A stretch of DNA of 64,000 nt, from the NCBI GenBank assembly GCA_934667065.1, contig CAKULD010000002.1, forward strand, positions 124,001 to 188,000. The letters run 5' to 3'. The notes beneath the pieces are model-generated. The model had not been told where the DNA came from. It saw only the letters and a list, made by a program, of their open reading frames with translations, and ran no database searches. Position 1 is the first letter of the stretch; every line of letters begins with the position of its first letter. Shown here piece after piece: positions 49,548 to 59,400 of this stretch. Position numbers and translations under genes: made by a program. Origin of the DNA: an uncultured Collinsella sp. GTDB lineage: Bacteria; Actinomycetota; Coriobacteriia; Coriobacteriales; Coriobacteriaceae.

Positions 49548-51215
49548 TTAGAACAGGCCGGTGATGTTGCCGTCGTTGTCGACGTCGATGTTCTCGGCCG
49601 CGGGAACCTTCGGCAGGCCCGGCATGGTCAGAACGCTGCCGGTCAACGCGACCACAAAGTGGGCGCCGGCGGAAACCTTGAGCTCGCGCACCGTGATGCG
49701 GAAGTTCTCGGGGGCACCGAGGGCCTTGGCGTTGTCGCTAAAGCTGTACTGCGTCTTGGCCACGCACACGGGCAGGTTGCCAAAGCCGTTCTCGCGCAGC
49801 TCGGCGAGCTGGCGCTTGGCAGCCGGCGTAAAGTCGACGCCGTCGGCGCGGTAGACCTTAGTGGCAACGGCCTCAAGGGCGTCGGCAACATCGGCGCCGT
49901 CCTCGTAGGCAAACTTGAGCTCGCTCGGCTGCTCGATCAGGCGCATGACCTCATCGGCCAACTCAAGCGCGCCCTCGCCGCCCTTGGCCCAAACCTCGGA
50001 CAGCTTGACGTTGACACCGAGCTTCTGGCACTCGGACTCGATCAGAGCAAGCTCGGCCTCGGTGTCCGTCGGGAAGCGGTTGATGGCAACCACGCAGGGC
50101 AGGCCGTACACGTTCTGAATGTTGTCGACGTGACGCAGCAGATTGGGCATGCCAGCCTTGAGGGCCTCGAGGTTCTCCTCATTGAGGTCGGCCTTGGCGA
50201 CACCGCCGTTGTACTTAAGCGCGCGGGCAGTGGCAACGACCACGACGGCGCTGGGGCGAACGCCCGTCATGCGGCACTTGATATCGAGGAACTTCTCGGC
50301 ACCCAGGTCGGCGCCAAAGCCGGCCTCGGTAATAGCGACATCGCCAAAGCGCATGGCCATGCGGGTAGCCATGATGGAGTTGCAGCCGTGGGCGATATTG
50401 GCGAAGGGGCCACCGTGGACAAACGCGGGCGTACCCTCGAGCGTCTGAACCAGGTTGGGCTTGAGCGCGTCCTTGAGCAGGGCCGCCATGGCGCCCTGGG
50501 CCTTAAGGTCGCGGGCGCGGACGGGCTCGCCGGCATAGCTGTAGCCGACGACAATCTCGCCCAAGCGCTCCTTGAGGTCGTTGATGCTCGTGGACAGGCA
50601 CAGGATTGCCATGACCTCGGAGGCGACGGTGATGTCGAAGCCGTCCTCGCGCGGCACGCCCTGGGCCTTGCCGCCAATGCCGTCGATGACGTGGCGCAGC
50701 TGGCGATCGTTCATGTCGACGACGCGCTTCCAGGTGATGCGCTTAACGTCGATGCCGAGCTGGTTGCCCTGCTGAATATGATTGTCGAGCATGGCGGCCA
50801 GCAGGTTGTTGGCGGCGCCGATGGCATGGAAGTCGCCGGTAAAGTGCAGGTTGATGTCCTCCATGGGGATGACCTGGGCCCAACCGCCGCCGGCGGCACC
50901 GCCCTTTACGCCAAAGACGGGGCCGAGCGAAGGCTCGCGCAGGGCCACGGCGCTCTTGATGCCGCGACGGCGTAGGCCGTCGGCCAGGCCGATGGTCGTG
51001 GTGGTCTTGCCCTCGCCCGCGGGCGTGGGGTTGATAGCGGTCACGAGGACAAGCTTGGCCTGGTGATCAGTTGGCTCGTTGAGCAGGGAATAGTCGACCT
51101 TTGCCTTGTCAAAGCCGTACGGAATCAGATGCTTAACGTCGACGCCGGCGTTCTTGGCCACCTCGGTAATAGGCAGCGGCGTAACAGAACGTGCGATTTC
51201 GATGTCAGTAGGCAT
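49548..51215 (-). CDS. fhs: Formate-tetrahydrofolate ligase
   Basis: ATP-dependent formation of 10-formyl-THF from formate. 555 aa, standard length. P-loop PTPAGEGKTTTT near residue 55, then SLGPVFGVKGGAAGGG, the long NNLLAAMLDNH segment, EAGFGADLGAEKF and C-terminal GLPKVPAAENIDVD. The ATG at 51215 has GAAAGGA upstream; the longer frame to 51290 lacks a site. With fchA and folD it gives a complete route between formate and methylene-THF. Confidence 0.96.
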   Translation of the reverse strand: MPTDIEIARSVTPLPITEVAKNAGVDVKHLIPYGFDKAKVDYSLLNEPTDHQAKLVLVTAINPTPAGEGKTTTTIGLADGLRRRGIKSAVALREPSLGPVFGVKGGAAGGGWAQVIPMEDINLHFTGDFHAIGAANNLLAAMLDNHIQQGNQLGIDVKRITWKRVVDMNDRQLRHVIDGIGGKAQGVPREDGFDITVASEVMAILCLSTSINDLKERLGEIVVGYSYAGEPVRARDLKAQGAMAALLKDALKPNLVQTLEGTPAFVHGGPFANIAHGCNSIMATRMAMRFGDVAITEAGFGADLGAEKFLDIKCRMTGVRPSAVVVVATARALKYNGGVAKADLNEENLEALKAGMPNLLRHVDNIQNVYGLPCVVAINRFPTDTEAELALIESECQKLGVNVKLSEVWAKGGEGALELADEVMRLIEQPSELKFAYEDGADVADALEAVATKVYRADGVDFTPAAKRQLAELRENGFGNLPVCVAKTQYSFSDNAKALGAPENFRITVRELKVSAGAHFVVALTGSVLTMPGLPKVPAAENIDVDNDGNITGLF

Positions 51216-51359
51216 GGGCGGTCCTTTCGTTACCGGATGAGAAAAAGACCAGTCCAGCATAGCACGCGCGCGCAATAGTAAAACGCCCATAACCGACGAA
51301 CGGCGATATGTTTATCCAATGCCCAGCGATAGCCTGCAGATGCGCCGGCACAAAGGCCA

Positions 51360-52427
51360 CTACAGGGTCGGCTCAATACCCAAATGCTCAAAGGTGCGAA
51401 GGGTTGCCTGACGGCCCTGCGGCGTACGGATCATCAATCCGCACTGCAGCAGATAGGGCTCGTAAACATCCTCGAGCGTACCCGGGTCCTCGCCCACCGC
51501 GCTGGCAAGCGTTGTCAGGCCAACGGCACGACCGGAGAACGTCTTGGCGAGCGTCTCCAAAATGCGAATATCCATCCAGTCCAGACCGAGCTCGTCGATC
51601 TCGAAGAACTCGAGCGCCTGGCGGCAAATGTCCAGCTCGATGGGACCGTTGCCGCGCACTTGCGCGTAGTCGCGCACGCGCTTGAGCAGACGGTTGGCAA
51701 GACGCGGCGTGCCACGCGAACGCGAGCCGATCTCGAGCGCGCTGGGGTGGTCAATCGTCACGCCCAGGATAGTCGCCGAGCGCGTCACGATCTGGGCGAG
51801 CTCCTCGACCGTGTAGTAATCCAGGCGATACGAAATGCCAAAGCGGTCGCGCAGCGGGCCGGTCAACATGCCCGAGCGGGTCGTGGCCGCTACCAGCGTG
51901 AACTTGGGGATATCCAGGCGAATCGAGCGCGCCGCCGGACCTTTGCCGATCACGATATCGAGCGCAAAGTCCTCCATCGCGGGATACAGGACCTCCTCGA
52001 CCGAACGGTTGAGACGGTGGATCTCGTCGATAAACAGCACGTCACCCGGCTGCAGGTTGGTAAGGATAGCCGCCAGGTCACCGGTACGCGCGATGGCCGG
52101 ACCGCTCGTCGTCTTAATCTGGGCGCCCAGCTCGTTGGCGATAACCGTAGCCAGCGTGGTCTTACCCAAGCCCGGAGGACCCGAGAAGATCACGTGGTCG
52201 AGCGTCTCGCCACGGCTCTGCGCCGCTTCGATCAACACGCGCAGGCTCTGCTTGATGTGTTCCTGGCCGCAGTAGTCGTCCAGGTGCTGGGGACGCAGGG
52301 TGCGGTCGACATCGAGGTCCTCGGGCGTCAGCTCCGAGCCCACCATGCGTTTGCCATGCGCCATGGATGCCGCCGGCGAGTTGCCGGGCGTCGCCCACAG
52401 ATCCTGAGAGTCATCGGCTTCCCACAT
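51360..52427 (-). CDS. ruvB: Holliday junction branch-migration ATPase RuvB
   Basis: 355 aa AAA+ motor of the RuvABC resolvasome. Walker A GPPGLGKTT, Walker B FIDEIHRLN, sensor VAATTRSGMLTGPLRDRFG and the C-terminal winged-helix domain are present. The ATG at 52427 shares its A with the ruvA stop (TGATG); a GTG at 52430 is the alternative. Third gene of ruvC-ruvA-ruvB. Confidence 0.97.
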   Translation of the reverse strand: MWEADDSQDLWATPGNSPAASMAHGKRMVGSELTPEDLDVDRTLRPQHLDDYCGQEHIKQSLRVLIEAAQSRGETLDHVIFSGPPGLGKTTLATVIANELGAQIKTTSGPAIARTGDLAAILTNLQPGDVLFIDEIHRLNRSVEEVLYPAMEDFALDIVIGKGPAARSIRLDIPKFTLVAATTRSGMLTGPLRDRFGISYRLDYYTVEELAQIVTRSATILGVTIDHPSALEIGSRSRGTPRLANRLLKRVRDYAQVRGNGPIELDICRQALEFFEIDELGLDWMDIRILETLAKTFSGRAVGLTTLASAVGEDPGTLEDVYEPYLLQCGLMIRTPQGRQATLRTFEHLGIEPTL

Positions 52428-53047
52428 CACGCATCCATTCCGAGTCGCTTAAGCGCCGCGCCGAGCAGGTCCTCGACACGCATATCCTGCCCATCATACC
52501 CGCTCAGGGCAACATCGGTCTCTTGCGGGCTAAAGCCCATGGAAAGGAGCGCCGCGCGGGCATCGTCGATGGCCGACGGAGCGGCAGCGGGCACGGGCAT
52601 CGCGACCTGGCCGGGCATGACATCGACCGGCACAAAGCCCTTGTCCTTGGCAAAGGTGCTCTTGAGTTCCAAGATCAGGCGCTGCGCCGTCTTTTTGCCC
52701 ACGCCGGGCACCTTGGCCATGCCCTTGTCGTCCTCGGCCATTACCAGCGAATACAGCTGTCCCACGGTATAGGTGGAGAGCACGGCGAGCGCCAGACGCG
52801 GACCAACGCCCGAGACAGACACGAGCCGATCGAACATCGTGCGCTCGTCCTTTGAGGAAAAACCGAAGAGCGTTATGGCATCCTCGCGCACCTGCATGCG
52901 CGTGTAGAGGCGGACCTCGCCACCGGGTGTCGGCAACGTCGCCGCGGTGCTGCCCGAGATGCCGAGCTCAAAGCCCACGCCCGACACATCGACGACGGCC
53001 GAGCTCATTGTTGCCTCGACAAGCGTTCCATGGAGCTGGGAAATCAT
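52427..53047 (-). CDS. ruvA: Holliday junction DNA-binding protein RuvA
   Basis: 206 aa tetramer subunit that holds the four-way junction. N-terminal OB fold (MISQLHGTLVEA...), central helix-hairpin-helix repeats (LVSVSGVGPRLALAVL and VPGVGKKTAQRLILEL), a flexible linker and a C-terminal domain that binds RuvB. Start at 53047 overlaps the ruvC stop as TGATG; AGAGAGGA lies about 11 bases upstream inside ruvC. Confidence 0.97.
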   Translation of the reverse strand: MISQLHGTLVEATMSSAVVDVSGVGFELGISGSTAATLPTPGGEVRLYTRMQVREDAITLFGFSSKDERTMFDRLVSVSGVGPRLALAVLSTYTVGQLYSLVMAEDDKGMAKVPGVGKKTAQRLILELKSTFAKDKGFVPVDVMPGQVAMPVPAAAPSAIDDARAALLSMGFSPQETDVALSGYDGQDMRVEDLLGAALKRLGMDA

Positions 53048-53568
53048 CAGTATCCGGTTCCTCTCTGTTGATAGAACTCGCCACCGGTGAGGGCACGGGT
53101 GCGGCTGAGGTTTACATGACAGATGGCGCAGGCCAGGGCATCGGCGGCATGGTCGGGATGCGGGTCGTGGTCGAGCTGCGTAAGCGTACGCACCATGTAG
53201 GCGACCTGCCGCTTGTCCGCGGCGCCGGTGCCCACCACAGCCTGCTTGATCTGCATGGGCGTGTACTCGCCGATCTCGAGCGCGCACTCCGAAAGCGCCA
53301 CGAGCGCGGCGCCGCGGGCGTGCGCCGTCGGAATTGCCGAGCGAACGTTAGCGCCAAAGTAGATGCTCTCGATGGCGGCAGTATCGGGGCGGTAGCGCTC
53401 GACGACATCCTTGAGGTCGCGGGCGATGTGCGACAAACGCACCGCGAGCGGGCTTCCGGCACTGGTCTCGATACAACCGTAGGCACGGCAGCGAACCTCG
53501 CCGCGCCGTTCTTCGATAATCCCCCAACCCGTATGGGCCAAACCGGGGTCGATACCCAAGATAACCAA
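53047..53568 (-). CDS. ruvC: Holliday junction resolvase RuvC
   Basis: 173 aa endonuclease that cuts crossed strands. Active-site acids: Asp7 in GIDPG, Glu in AIESIYF near residue 67, and Asp residues in HPDHAADALA near 137-142. First gene of the ruvCAB operon, with one-base overlaps at both junctions downstream. Confidence 0.97.
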   Translation of the reverse strand: MVILGIDPGLAHTGWGIIEERRGEVRCRAYGCIETSAGSPLAVRLSHIARDLKDVVERYRPDTAAIESIYFGANVRSAIPTAHARGAALVALSECALEIGEYTPMQIKQAVVGTGAADKRQVAYMVRTLTQLDHDPHPDHAADALACAICHVNLSRTRALTGGEFYQQRGTGY

Positions 53569-53681
53569 GCCAGCCTCCCCTCGCCTTTTGCCAAGCGCAA
53601 GGCAAGGCCCCGCGCACTATTCACGAACGTCTGTTCTAGAATAACACAACAGGGCCCATATATAGCAAGCAAGGTTGAACC

Positions 53682-53844
53682 ATAGGTTGAGCATAAGTCA
53701 GCGAGCGAGTCCCTGCCGTGGCAAGGTGTCGCGAAAGAGGAGCGCCGCGTACTTCTGTACGCAAGCGACGGTTTGAGCGGCAGATTGCCCGGCAGGGGCT
53801 CGCGCAGCGTCGACTCGTTACGCGGTTTGGTAAAACCGCGTAAC
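53682..53844 (-). repeat. Family E nested hairpin, copy E4
   Basis: Left flank ATAGGTTGAGCATAAGTCAGCGAGCG, outer arms AGTCCCTGCCG / CGGCAGGGGCT, middle stem TGTCGC / GCGGCA, inner core identical to E1 with loop TTCT, right flank GCGCAGCGTCGA and tail hairpin GTTACGCGGTTT / AAACCGCGTAAC (53817-53844). It ends 18 bp before the stop of the NadE-like gene. Confidence 0.9.
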
Positions 53845-53862
53845 TCTAGTCCCATCCCCAGC

Positions 53863-55848
53863 TTAATTCTGCGAAAAGAACGGAAATTGGCGGGGATCCA
53901 CCGGAGGATGCGGCATCGGTCCGCCCTGGGGTCCACCCTGCGGGCCGCCCTGACCGCCCATCATCTTATCGATGGCGTCCTGGACCTCGCCCTCAAACTT
54001 CTTCATGCCCTCGTGCAGACGGCGCTGACCGTCCTCGGAGCGAAGCTCCTCCATCTGCTCGGGCGAAATACCCAGCAGCTCGCCGAGCACGCCCATCATC
54101 TCGTTTCGCATGCGCTCGCTCGAATCCTCGTCAGCATAGCGGCGCACCTCGGCACGCGCCAGCGAGTCGACCGTCATGCGCTCCCTACCGTTAAGCCCCA
54201 GATCGGACCACGCGAGCATATACGGCCAGGAACGCTCGGCAAACGAACGCGCCGAGACAATCGGCGCCGTCGGCAGCTGGTGACGGGCAGCCTCGCCCTG
54301 GCGCACGAGCATCAACAGTAGCGAACATGCCTCGGGTTTACCGGCAGCCATCGGAATATCGTCGAAAGGACGATTGCGGTCCACGTGCGACTCGAGCGTG
54401 CCATCGACCTCACCGGGTTCAAGCCCGCCGAGCAGCTGCGCCGCGCGGTCAAGCATGTCGACCGGACCGTCGAGCGTCGAGAGCGCCTGCGCCAGCACGC
54501 GCTCCATGCAATCCTCCACCGCGTTGAGCGTCACGAGCTCCTGCGGCACCACGGCAGACGTACGGTTGCGCACGCGCGCCACAAACTCGAGCGTCGACAG
54601 ATACACGTCGCCAAAGGGTGCGTAATCACCCTGGTAGCCACCGCAAAGCGTGGGCGCTGCCAGCGCGTACTCGGTTTTGGACAGCGGGCTCAGCGCCATC
54701 GCGCCCAGTTCGAGCACGGTATCCTCAAGCATGAGGCCCAGCGTACGCGAGCGCAGGCGCTCGGCGTCGCCCGCCGACACGTCGCGGTCGAGCACACGCG
54801 CGGCATCCGGCGCATCGCGCTCAACCGTGCGAATATGCAGGCGCTCGGCAATGGCACGGACGGCGGCACAGCGAGCCGCCTCGGCCTCTTCCTGCGCCGG
54901 CGTAAAGATGCGGTTGCGTCCCAACACCAGACCGATCACATTGCGCGGGCCGAGGGCGTCGACGGCAAGCGCCGCCAGCAGGGACGACGGCAGGTCGCCC
55001 TCGAGCGCCACCACGGCACGCGACGTACCGTGGGCGCGGGCGTTGTCGCGCACGGCAAGTACCAGCGCCTGCCACAGCCACTCCTCGGAGCGAAACTCCG
55101 GAAGCTCATGGTCCTCCAAGGCATCGAGCATCACGCCGCGCTGAATCTCCTGGACCAGCAGGCTCTCCTCAAAACACGGAGCCTGGGCCACCACGCGGCC
55201 GCAGTCGTCGAGCACAAACGACCCGCCGGTATACACCGACTCGTCGTACGCACCGACCGGCGCCATGCAGGCAAACCACACGCTGCGCTTGGATGCAATC
55301 TTGCGGTAGGCTCCACTGCGCACGGCGGCAACGGCAGCGGTCTCGCGGTCGGTCATATCGAATGCATTGAACTGGAAATAGACAATGAGGTCGACACCGG
55401 TCGGCAGCATCTCGAGCTCGCGATCCAGGTCGAAGATCACCGCGATGCGCACGCCGTCCACGTCGAACACCGGCGGCGCCCAACGCGCATCGTTGTTCTC
55501 GCCGCGCTGCAGGGCAATGCTCGCGCGGGCGGGCACCACGCGGCCGTCCTTGAGCATCATGTAGTCGAGCAGCGGCTGGCCCTCAAACGAAACCGCCGCA
55601 GGCACGATGCAGATCATGTCGAGCTCCTGGATGCGCTCAGCGACGCCGGTCAGGCCGGCGAGCATATCGTGCTCAAAGTCGGCAGCGCCCACCAGGCCGC
55701 CGGGCAGGGCACCCATAAAGAGCGGGGCCGGCACGCACAGCACGCGCGCACCGCGCTCGTGGGCCAGGCGCGCCTGATCCTCGATGCGGCCGCAGATACC
55801 CTCAATATCACCCAGGCGCATATCGATCTGTGCAAGTGCGAGCTTCAT
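53863..55848 (-). CDS. NadE-like protein with degenerate active sites
   Basis: 661 aa with the layout of glutamine-dependent NAD+ synthetase: an N-terminal nitrilase-like domain (1-265) and a C-terminal synthetase-like domain (275-580). Every catalytic motif I can find is altered. The nitrilase Glu (usual PE) is Ala41 in VPAPLF, no Lys is seen in the RASIALQRGEN segment, and the Cys position reads IFDLD (Phe139). The synthetase SGGxDS loop reads EGDLPSS. The later KTEYALA and PFGDVYLST segments are partly kept. A C-terminal helix and GGPQGGPQGGP tail are extra. Likely a pseudoenzyme or one with a changed reaction. Confidence 0.75.
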   Translation of the reverse strand: MKLALAQIDMRLGDIEGICGRIEDQARLAHERGARVLCVPAPLFMGALPGGLVGAADFEHDMLAGLTGVAERIQELDMICIVPAAVSFEGQPLLDYMMLKDGRVVPARASIALQRGENNDARWAPPVFDVDGVRIAVIFDLDRELEMLPTGVDLIVYFQFNAFDMTDRETAAVAAVRSGAYRKIASKRSVWFACMAPVGAYDESVYTGGSFVLDDCGRVVAQAPCFEESLLVQEIQRGVMLDALEDHELPEFRSEEWLWQALVLAVRDNARAHGTSRAVVALEGDLPSSLLAALAVDALGPRNVIGLVLGRNRIFTPAQEEAEAARCAAVRAIAERLHIRTVERDAPDAARVLDRDVSAGDAERLRSRTLGLMLEDTVLELGAMALSPLSKTEYALAAPTLCGGYQGDYAPFGDVYLSTLEFVARVRNRTSAVVPQELVTLNAVEDCMERVLAQALSTLDGPVDMLDRAAQLLGGLEPGEVDGTLESHVDRNRPFDDIPMAAGKPEACSLLLMLVRQGEAARHQLPTAPIVSARSFAERSWPYMLAWSDLGLNGRERMTVDSLARAEVRRYADEDSSERMRNEMMGVLGELLGISPEQMEELRSEDGQRRLHEGMKKFEGEVQDAIDKMMGGQGGPQGGPQGGPMPHPPVDPRQFPFFSQN

Positions 55849-55886
55849 GGCTCAGCCCTTTCCGTCGTAAACCGTCGTTGTCGTAG

Positions 55887-55919
55887 TAAAAGCGCCGGCC
55901 GCATAATGCAGCCGGCGCT
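55887..55919 (-). terminator. Intrinsic terminator after superoxide reductase gene
   Basis: AGCGCCGGC / GCCGGCGCT arms (55891-55899, 55911-55919), then TTTTAC on the minus strand. Confidence 0.8.
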
Positions 55920-55966
55920 CGCATGTGCATATGCTAGCTATGATACCCCGAGCGGGGGGCACACTC

Positions 55967-56329
55967 CTAGAACGTCGCGGACCACAGCCCGTGCAGGTTG
56001 CAATAGGCATAGACGGTGCCAGTTTTGGAACCGCCGGCAAAAAACGTCGCGGGCTTCATGCCGGGCTCAAGGTAGTGGACCTCCAGACGGCCCTCGGCCT
56101 CAAGCGCGATCCACTCGATATAGTGCTCGGGCAGGCTGGGGTGCTCGACCGAGCCCACGCGCGCACGGATCACGTGGCCGTCACGCTCGCTCTCGACGAC
56201 GGGCACGTGTTTCTCGTGCGCCGCGTCCTCGGTGTTCGCGGTCAGCTCCGTGCAGCCGGCAGGGGTTGCAACGTCGTCGCCAAGGGCGGCAATGAGCTTG
56301 CCGTCGGGGTCCTTAAAGAATTTCGCCAT
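55967..56329 (-). CDS. Superoxide reductase (neelaredoxin/desulfoferrodoxin-like)
   Basis: 120 aa iron protein that reduces superoxide to peroxide without making oxygen, suited to an anaerobe. Iron ligands visible: His41 in EKHVP, His63 and His69 in VEHPSLPEHYIEWI, and Cys110 with His113 in CNLHG. The N-terminal rubredoxin-like domain of desulfoferrodoxin is missing, so this is the one-iron type. AAGGAGA lies before the ATG at 56329. Confidence 0.9.
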   Translation of the reverse strand: MAKFFKDPDGKLIAALGDDVATPAGCTELTANTEDAAHEKHVPVVESERDGHVIRARVGSVEHPSLPEHYIEWIALEAEGRLEVHYLEPGMKPATFFAGGSKTGTVYAYCNLHGLWSATF

Positions 56330-56430
56330 GATGTTCTCCTTTGCTGATGTGCCGGTGTTCTCGATGCTTCTTATGCCCAAAGGCAAACGAACCATCCACG
56401 ACATCGCAAATGAACACATAACGAGCGAGG

Positions 56431-59400
56431 CTAGCGCCCGTCGCCGCCGAGCAGCGCCAGAACGTCCTCGCGGGTAAACAGCGACGAGGAGATACCGTCG
56501 CCACCAAGCACGCTGTTGACCAGGTCGCGCTTGGACTCCTGCATCTGCATGATGCGCTCCTCGATCGTGTCCTTGGCGATGAGCTTGTACACGGTCACGG
56601 TGTGCTGCTGGCCAATACGGTGGGCACGGTCGGTCGCTTGGTCCTGCGCCGCCACGTTCCACCACGGGTCGTAGTGAATGACCACGTCGGCAGCCGTCAG
56701 GTTCAGGCCGACGCCGCCCGCCTTGAGCGAAATCAGAAAGACCGGTACCTCACCCGCCTGGAACTGCGCGACCATCTTGGCGCGGCTCTCCTTGGACGAT
56801 GCGCCCGTGAGCTTAAGAAAGCCGATGTCCTCCTTGGCCAGGCGCTTGCAGATAATATCGAGCATGCCCGTGAACTGGCTAAACAGCAGAATGTGGTGTC
56901 CGCCGTCGAGTGCTCCGTGAACGAGTTCCATGCAAGCATCGAGCTTGGCGCTCCCCGCCTTGTAGTCCTCGTAGTGTAGATGCGGGTCGCAGCAGATCTG
57001 GCGCAGCTTGGTGAGCTCGGCGAGCACCTTGAGCTTGTCCTTCTTAAACTCATTGGCCTCGCGATGCTGCACCTGCTGAGCGATGCGGTCCTGGTTGGCC
57101 AGATAGAGCTTGCGCTGCTCGCCGGTGAGCTGCGCCATGACGGTGTCCTCGATCTTCTCGGGCAGGTCGGCCACCACGTCTTCCTTAACGCGGCGCAGCA
57201 CAAACGGCGACACGAGCGCCTGCAGGCGGGCGGCGCTATCGCCCTCGGCGTGTTCGACCGGGCTCTCAAAGCGCTTGGCAAACGACTCGCGCGTGCCCAA
57301 AAGGCCCGGCATCAAAAAGTCGAAGATGCTCCAGAGCTCGGACAGGCGGTTTTCGATAGGCGTGCCCGTCAGGGCAAAGCGCACACCGGCGGGCAGGCGC
57401 TTGGCGGCGCGTGCCACCTGGGTGAGCGGGTTTTTAATGTACTGGGCCTCGTCGAGCACCACGCGGGCAAAGTCCTGTTCGGCATACTCGTCGATATCGC
57501 GACGCATGAGGTCATACGAGGTCACGACCACGTTATGCTCGGCGGCCCCGGCTATCTGCACGCGGCGCAGCGCCTTGGCACCCACGATGGCGCACGCATC
57601 GAGCGACGGGGCAAAGCGCTCCAGCTCGGCAGTCCAGTTGTAGACGAGCGATGCCGGGCATACCACGAGTGTGGGCTTGGTATCCCCCGCCTCCACGTGC
57701 GCCAGGATATGCGCGATCATCTGCAGTGTTTTGCCCAGGCCCATATCGTCGGCCAAGATGCCGCCGAGGCCCAGATGCTCGAGCGAGCCGAGCCACTGGT
57801 AGCCATCGACCTGGTAGCCACGCAGCGTGGCCTTGAGCGAGGCCGGCACCGTAAAGTCCATCCTGCCGAGCGTGTCCAGACGCTCAACGGTGCGACGGAA
57901 TGCGGCGTCGCGATCGGCCTCGAGCGCCGGCGTGCGCGCGAGCATGCTATCGACGAACAGGGTACTCGACGCGGGAAGAGACACGCCGTCGAGCAGGTCG
58001 ACGGCATCGACGCCCAGGTCCTCGGCAAGGCCAAACGCGGCACGTGCCCCCTCGTCCAGGCGAATGATGTCGCCCGACGTCAAGCGCGCGAACGTCTGGT
58101 GACGCTTGTAGGAATCGAGGTAGATGGCAAGGTCTGCCGCCGAAAGGCCGCTCGCACCCAGCTCGACATCGAGCAGGCTGCTCTTGACGGTCGCGCGCAC
58201 CGAGAGCTTAGGTGCAGGGCGCACCGAGATCTGGCGCAGGCGGTCGCTGAGCATGACCTCACCAAGCTCGGACAGCACAGACAGGCCCTCGGTCAGCAGG
58301 CGGAACAGGCTCTCGTCATCGCGCTCCTCAAACGCCAGACCGCCCTCGTAGAAATCGAAGTACATGGCAGCCGTGTCCATAACGCGGAACTCCGCCACAA
58401 CGTCGCGGGGCGGCACGCCGGGGCGCTGGTCTTCGAAGGGGCTCCCCGGAGCACCCAGGCTAAAGAGATCTGCCGACCAATCGCCGTAGGCGACCGAGAT
58501 CTCGCAGGTCACAAGCCCGTCACTGACACCGATTGACATTGCAAAGCTCGGCTCGGGCGCCACGGTGTCGAGCACGGCAGGAGCGGTGAGGTCGGTGTAT
58601 TCGCGCAGCACGGGCAGCGCCATGCGGCAGAACTCGCCCACCTGTTCGGCGGCGATATGGACCGGCGTGCGGCAAGGCAGCAGACGCGAAAGGAATGGCG
58701 CGGCATGCTGAGCAAACGCCGCATCGGCACGGCGCGCGCGATGCGTGTCGATCAGATAGGCAACGTCGCCCGAGGCAAAACAGTACGCATCGGCGGGCAG
58801 GCGCAGGTCGTAGCTGCCGCCGACCGCCGGCGCGATCTTGGCGGCAAGGAGCGGCGGACGTTTTGCCGAGGCCTCGTCCTCCCCCTCCGGTGCCGACTCA
58901 ACCGCCACCTCGTAGGAACGATGCGTCGTCGTCCCCCGCGACCAGGCGGGCTCAAATGAAATGGTCCGGCCGCGCAGCAGGTCCAGCATGTATACGATGT
59001 CATGCTCGGACAAGGGCAGCTGGCGCTCGGCGACAAAGCCGCTGCGCGCAAAATCGTACGCCGCCGAGCGCGAGCTCGTAATGTCGCAAAGATAGGCAAC
59101 CGTCGTCGCAACAAGGTCGAGCAGGCGCACCGAAACCTCGTCAAAGGCCTCGGGCGTATGGAGGAACGTGAGCTTTTTGCCGTACGAGAACGTGCCGCCG
59201 CGCACGTAGGCATCGGCCATGCCATCGATATCCTTCACCACGTAGGACACCGAACCGCAGCGGATGCGAAACTCGAGCGCCCAGCGAAAGCGATCGCCAA
59301 ACAGCGGATTGTAGTACGGCACCAGCGAGGGCTCCAGCACCGCCTTGGGGGCATCGGGATCCACGGTGCCGGCAAGCTTGCGGCGCAGGGCCACCACCTC

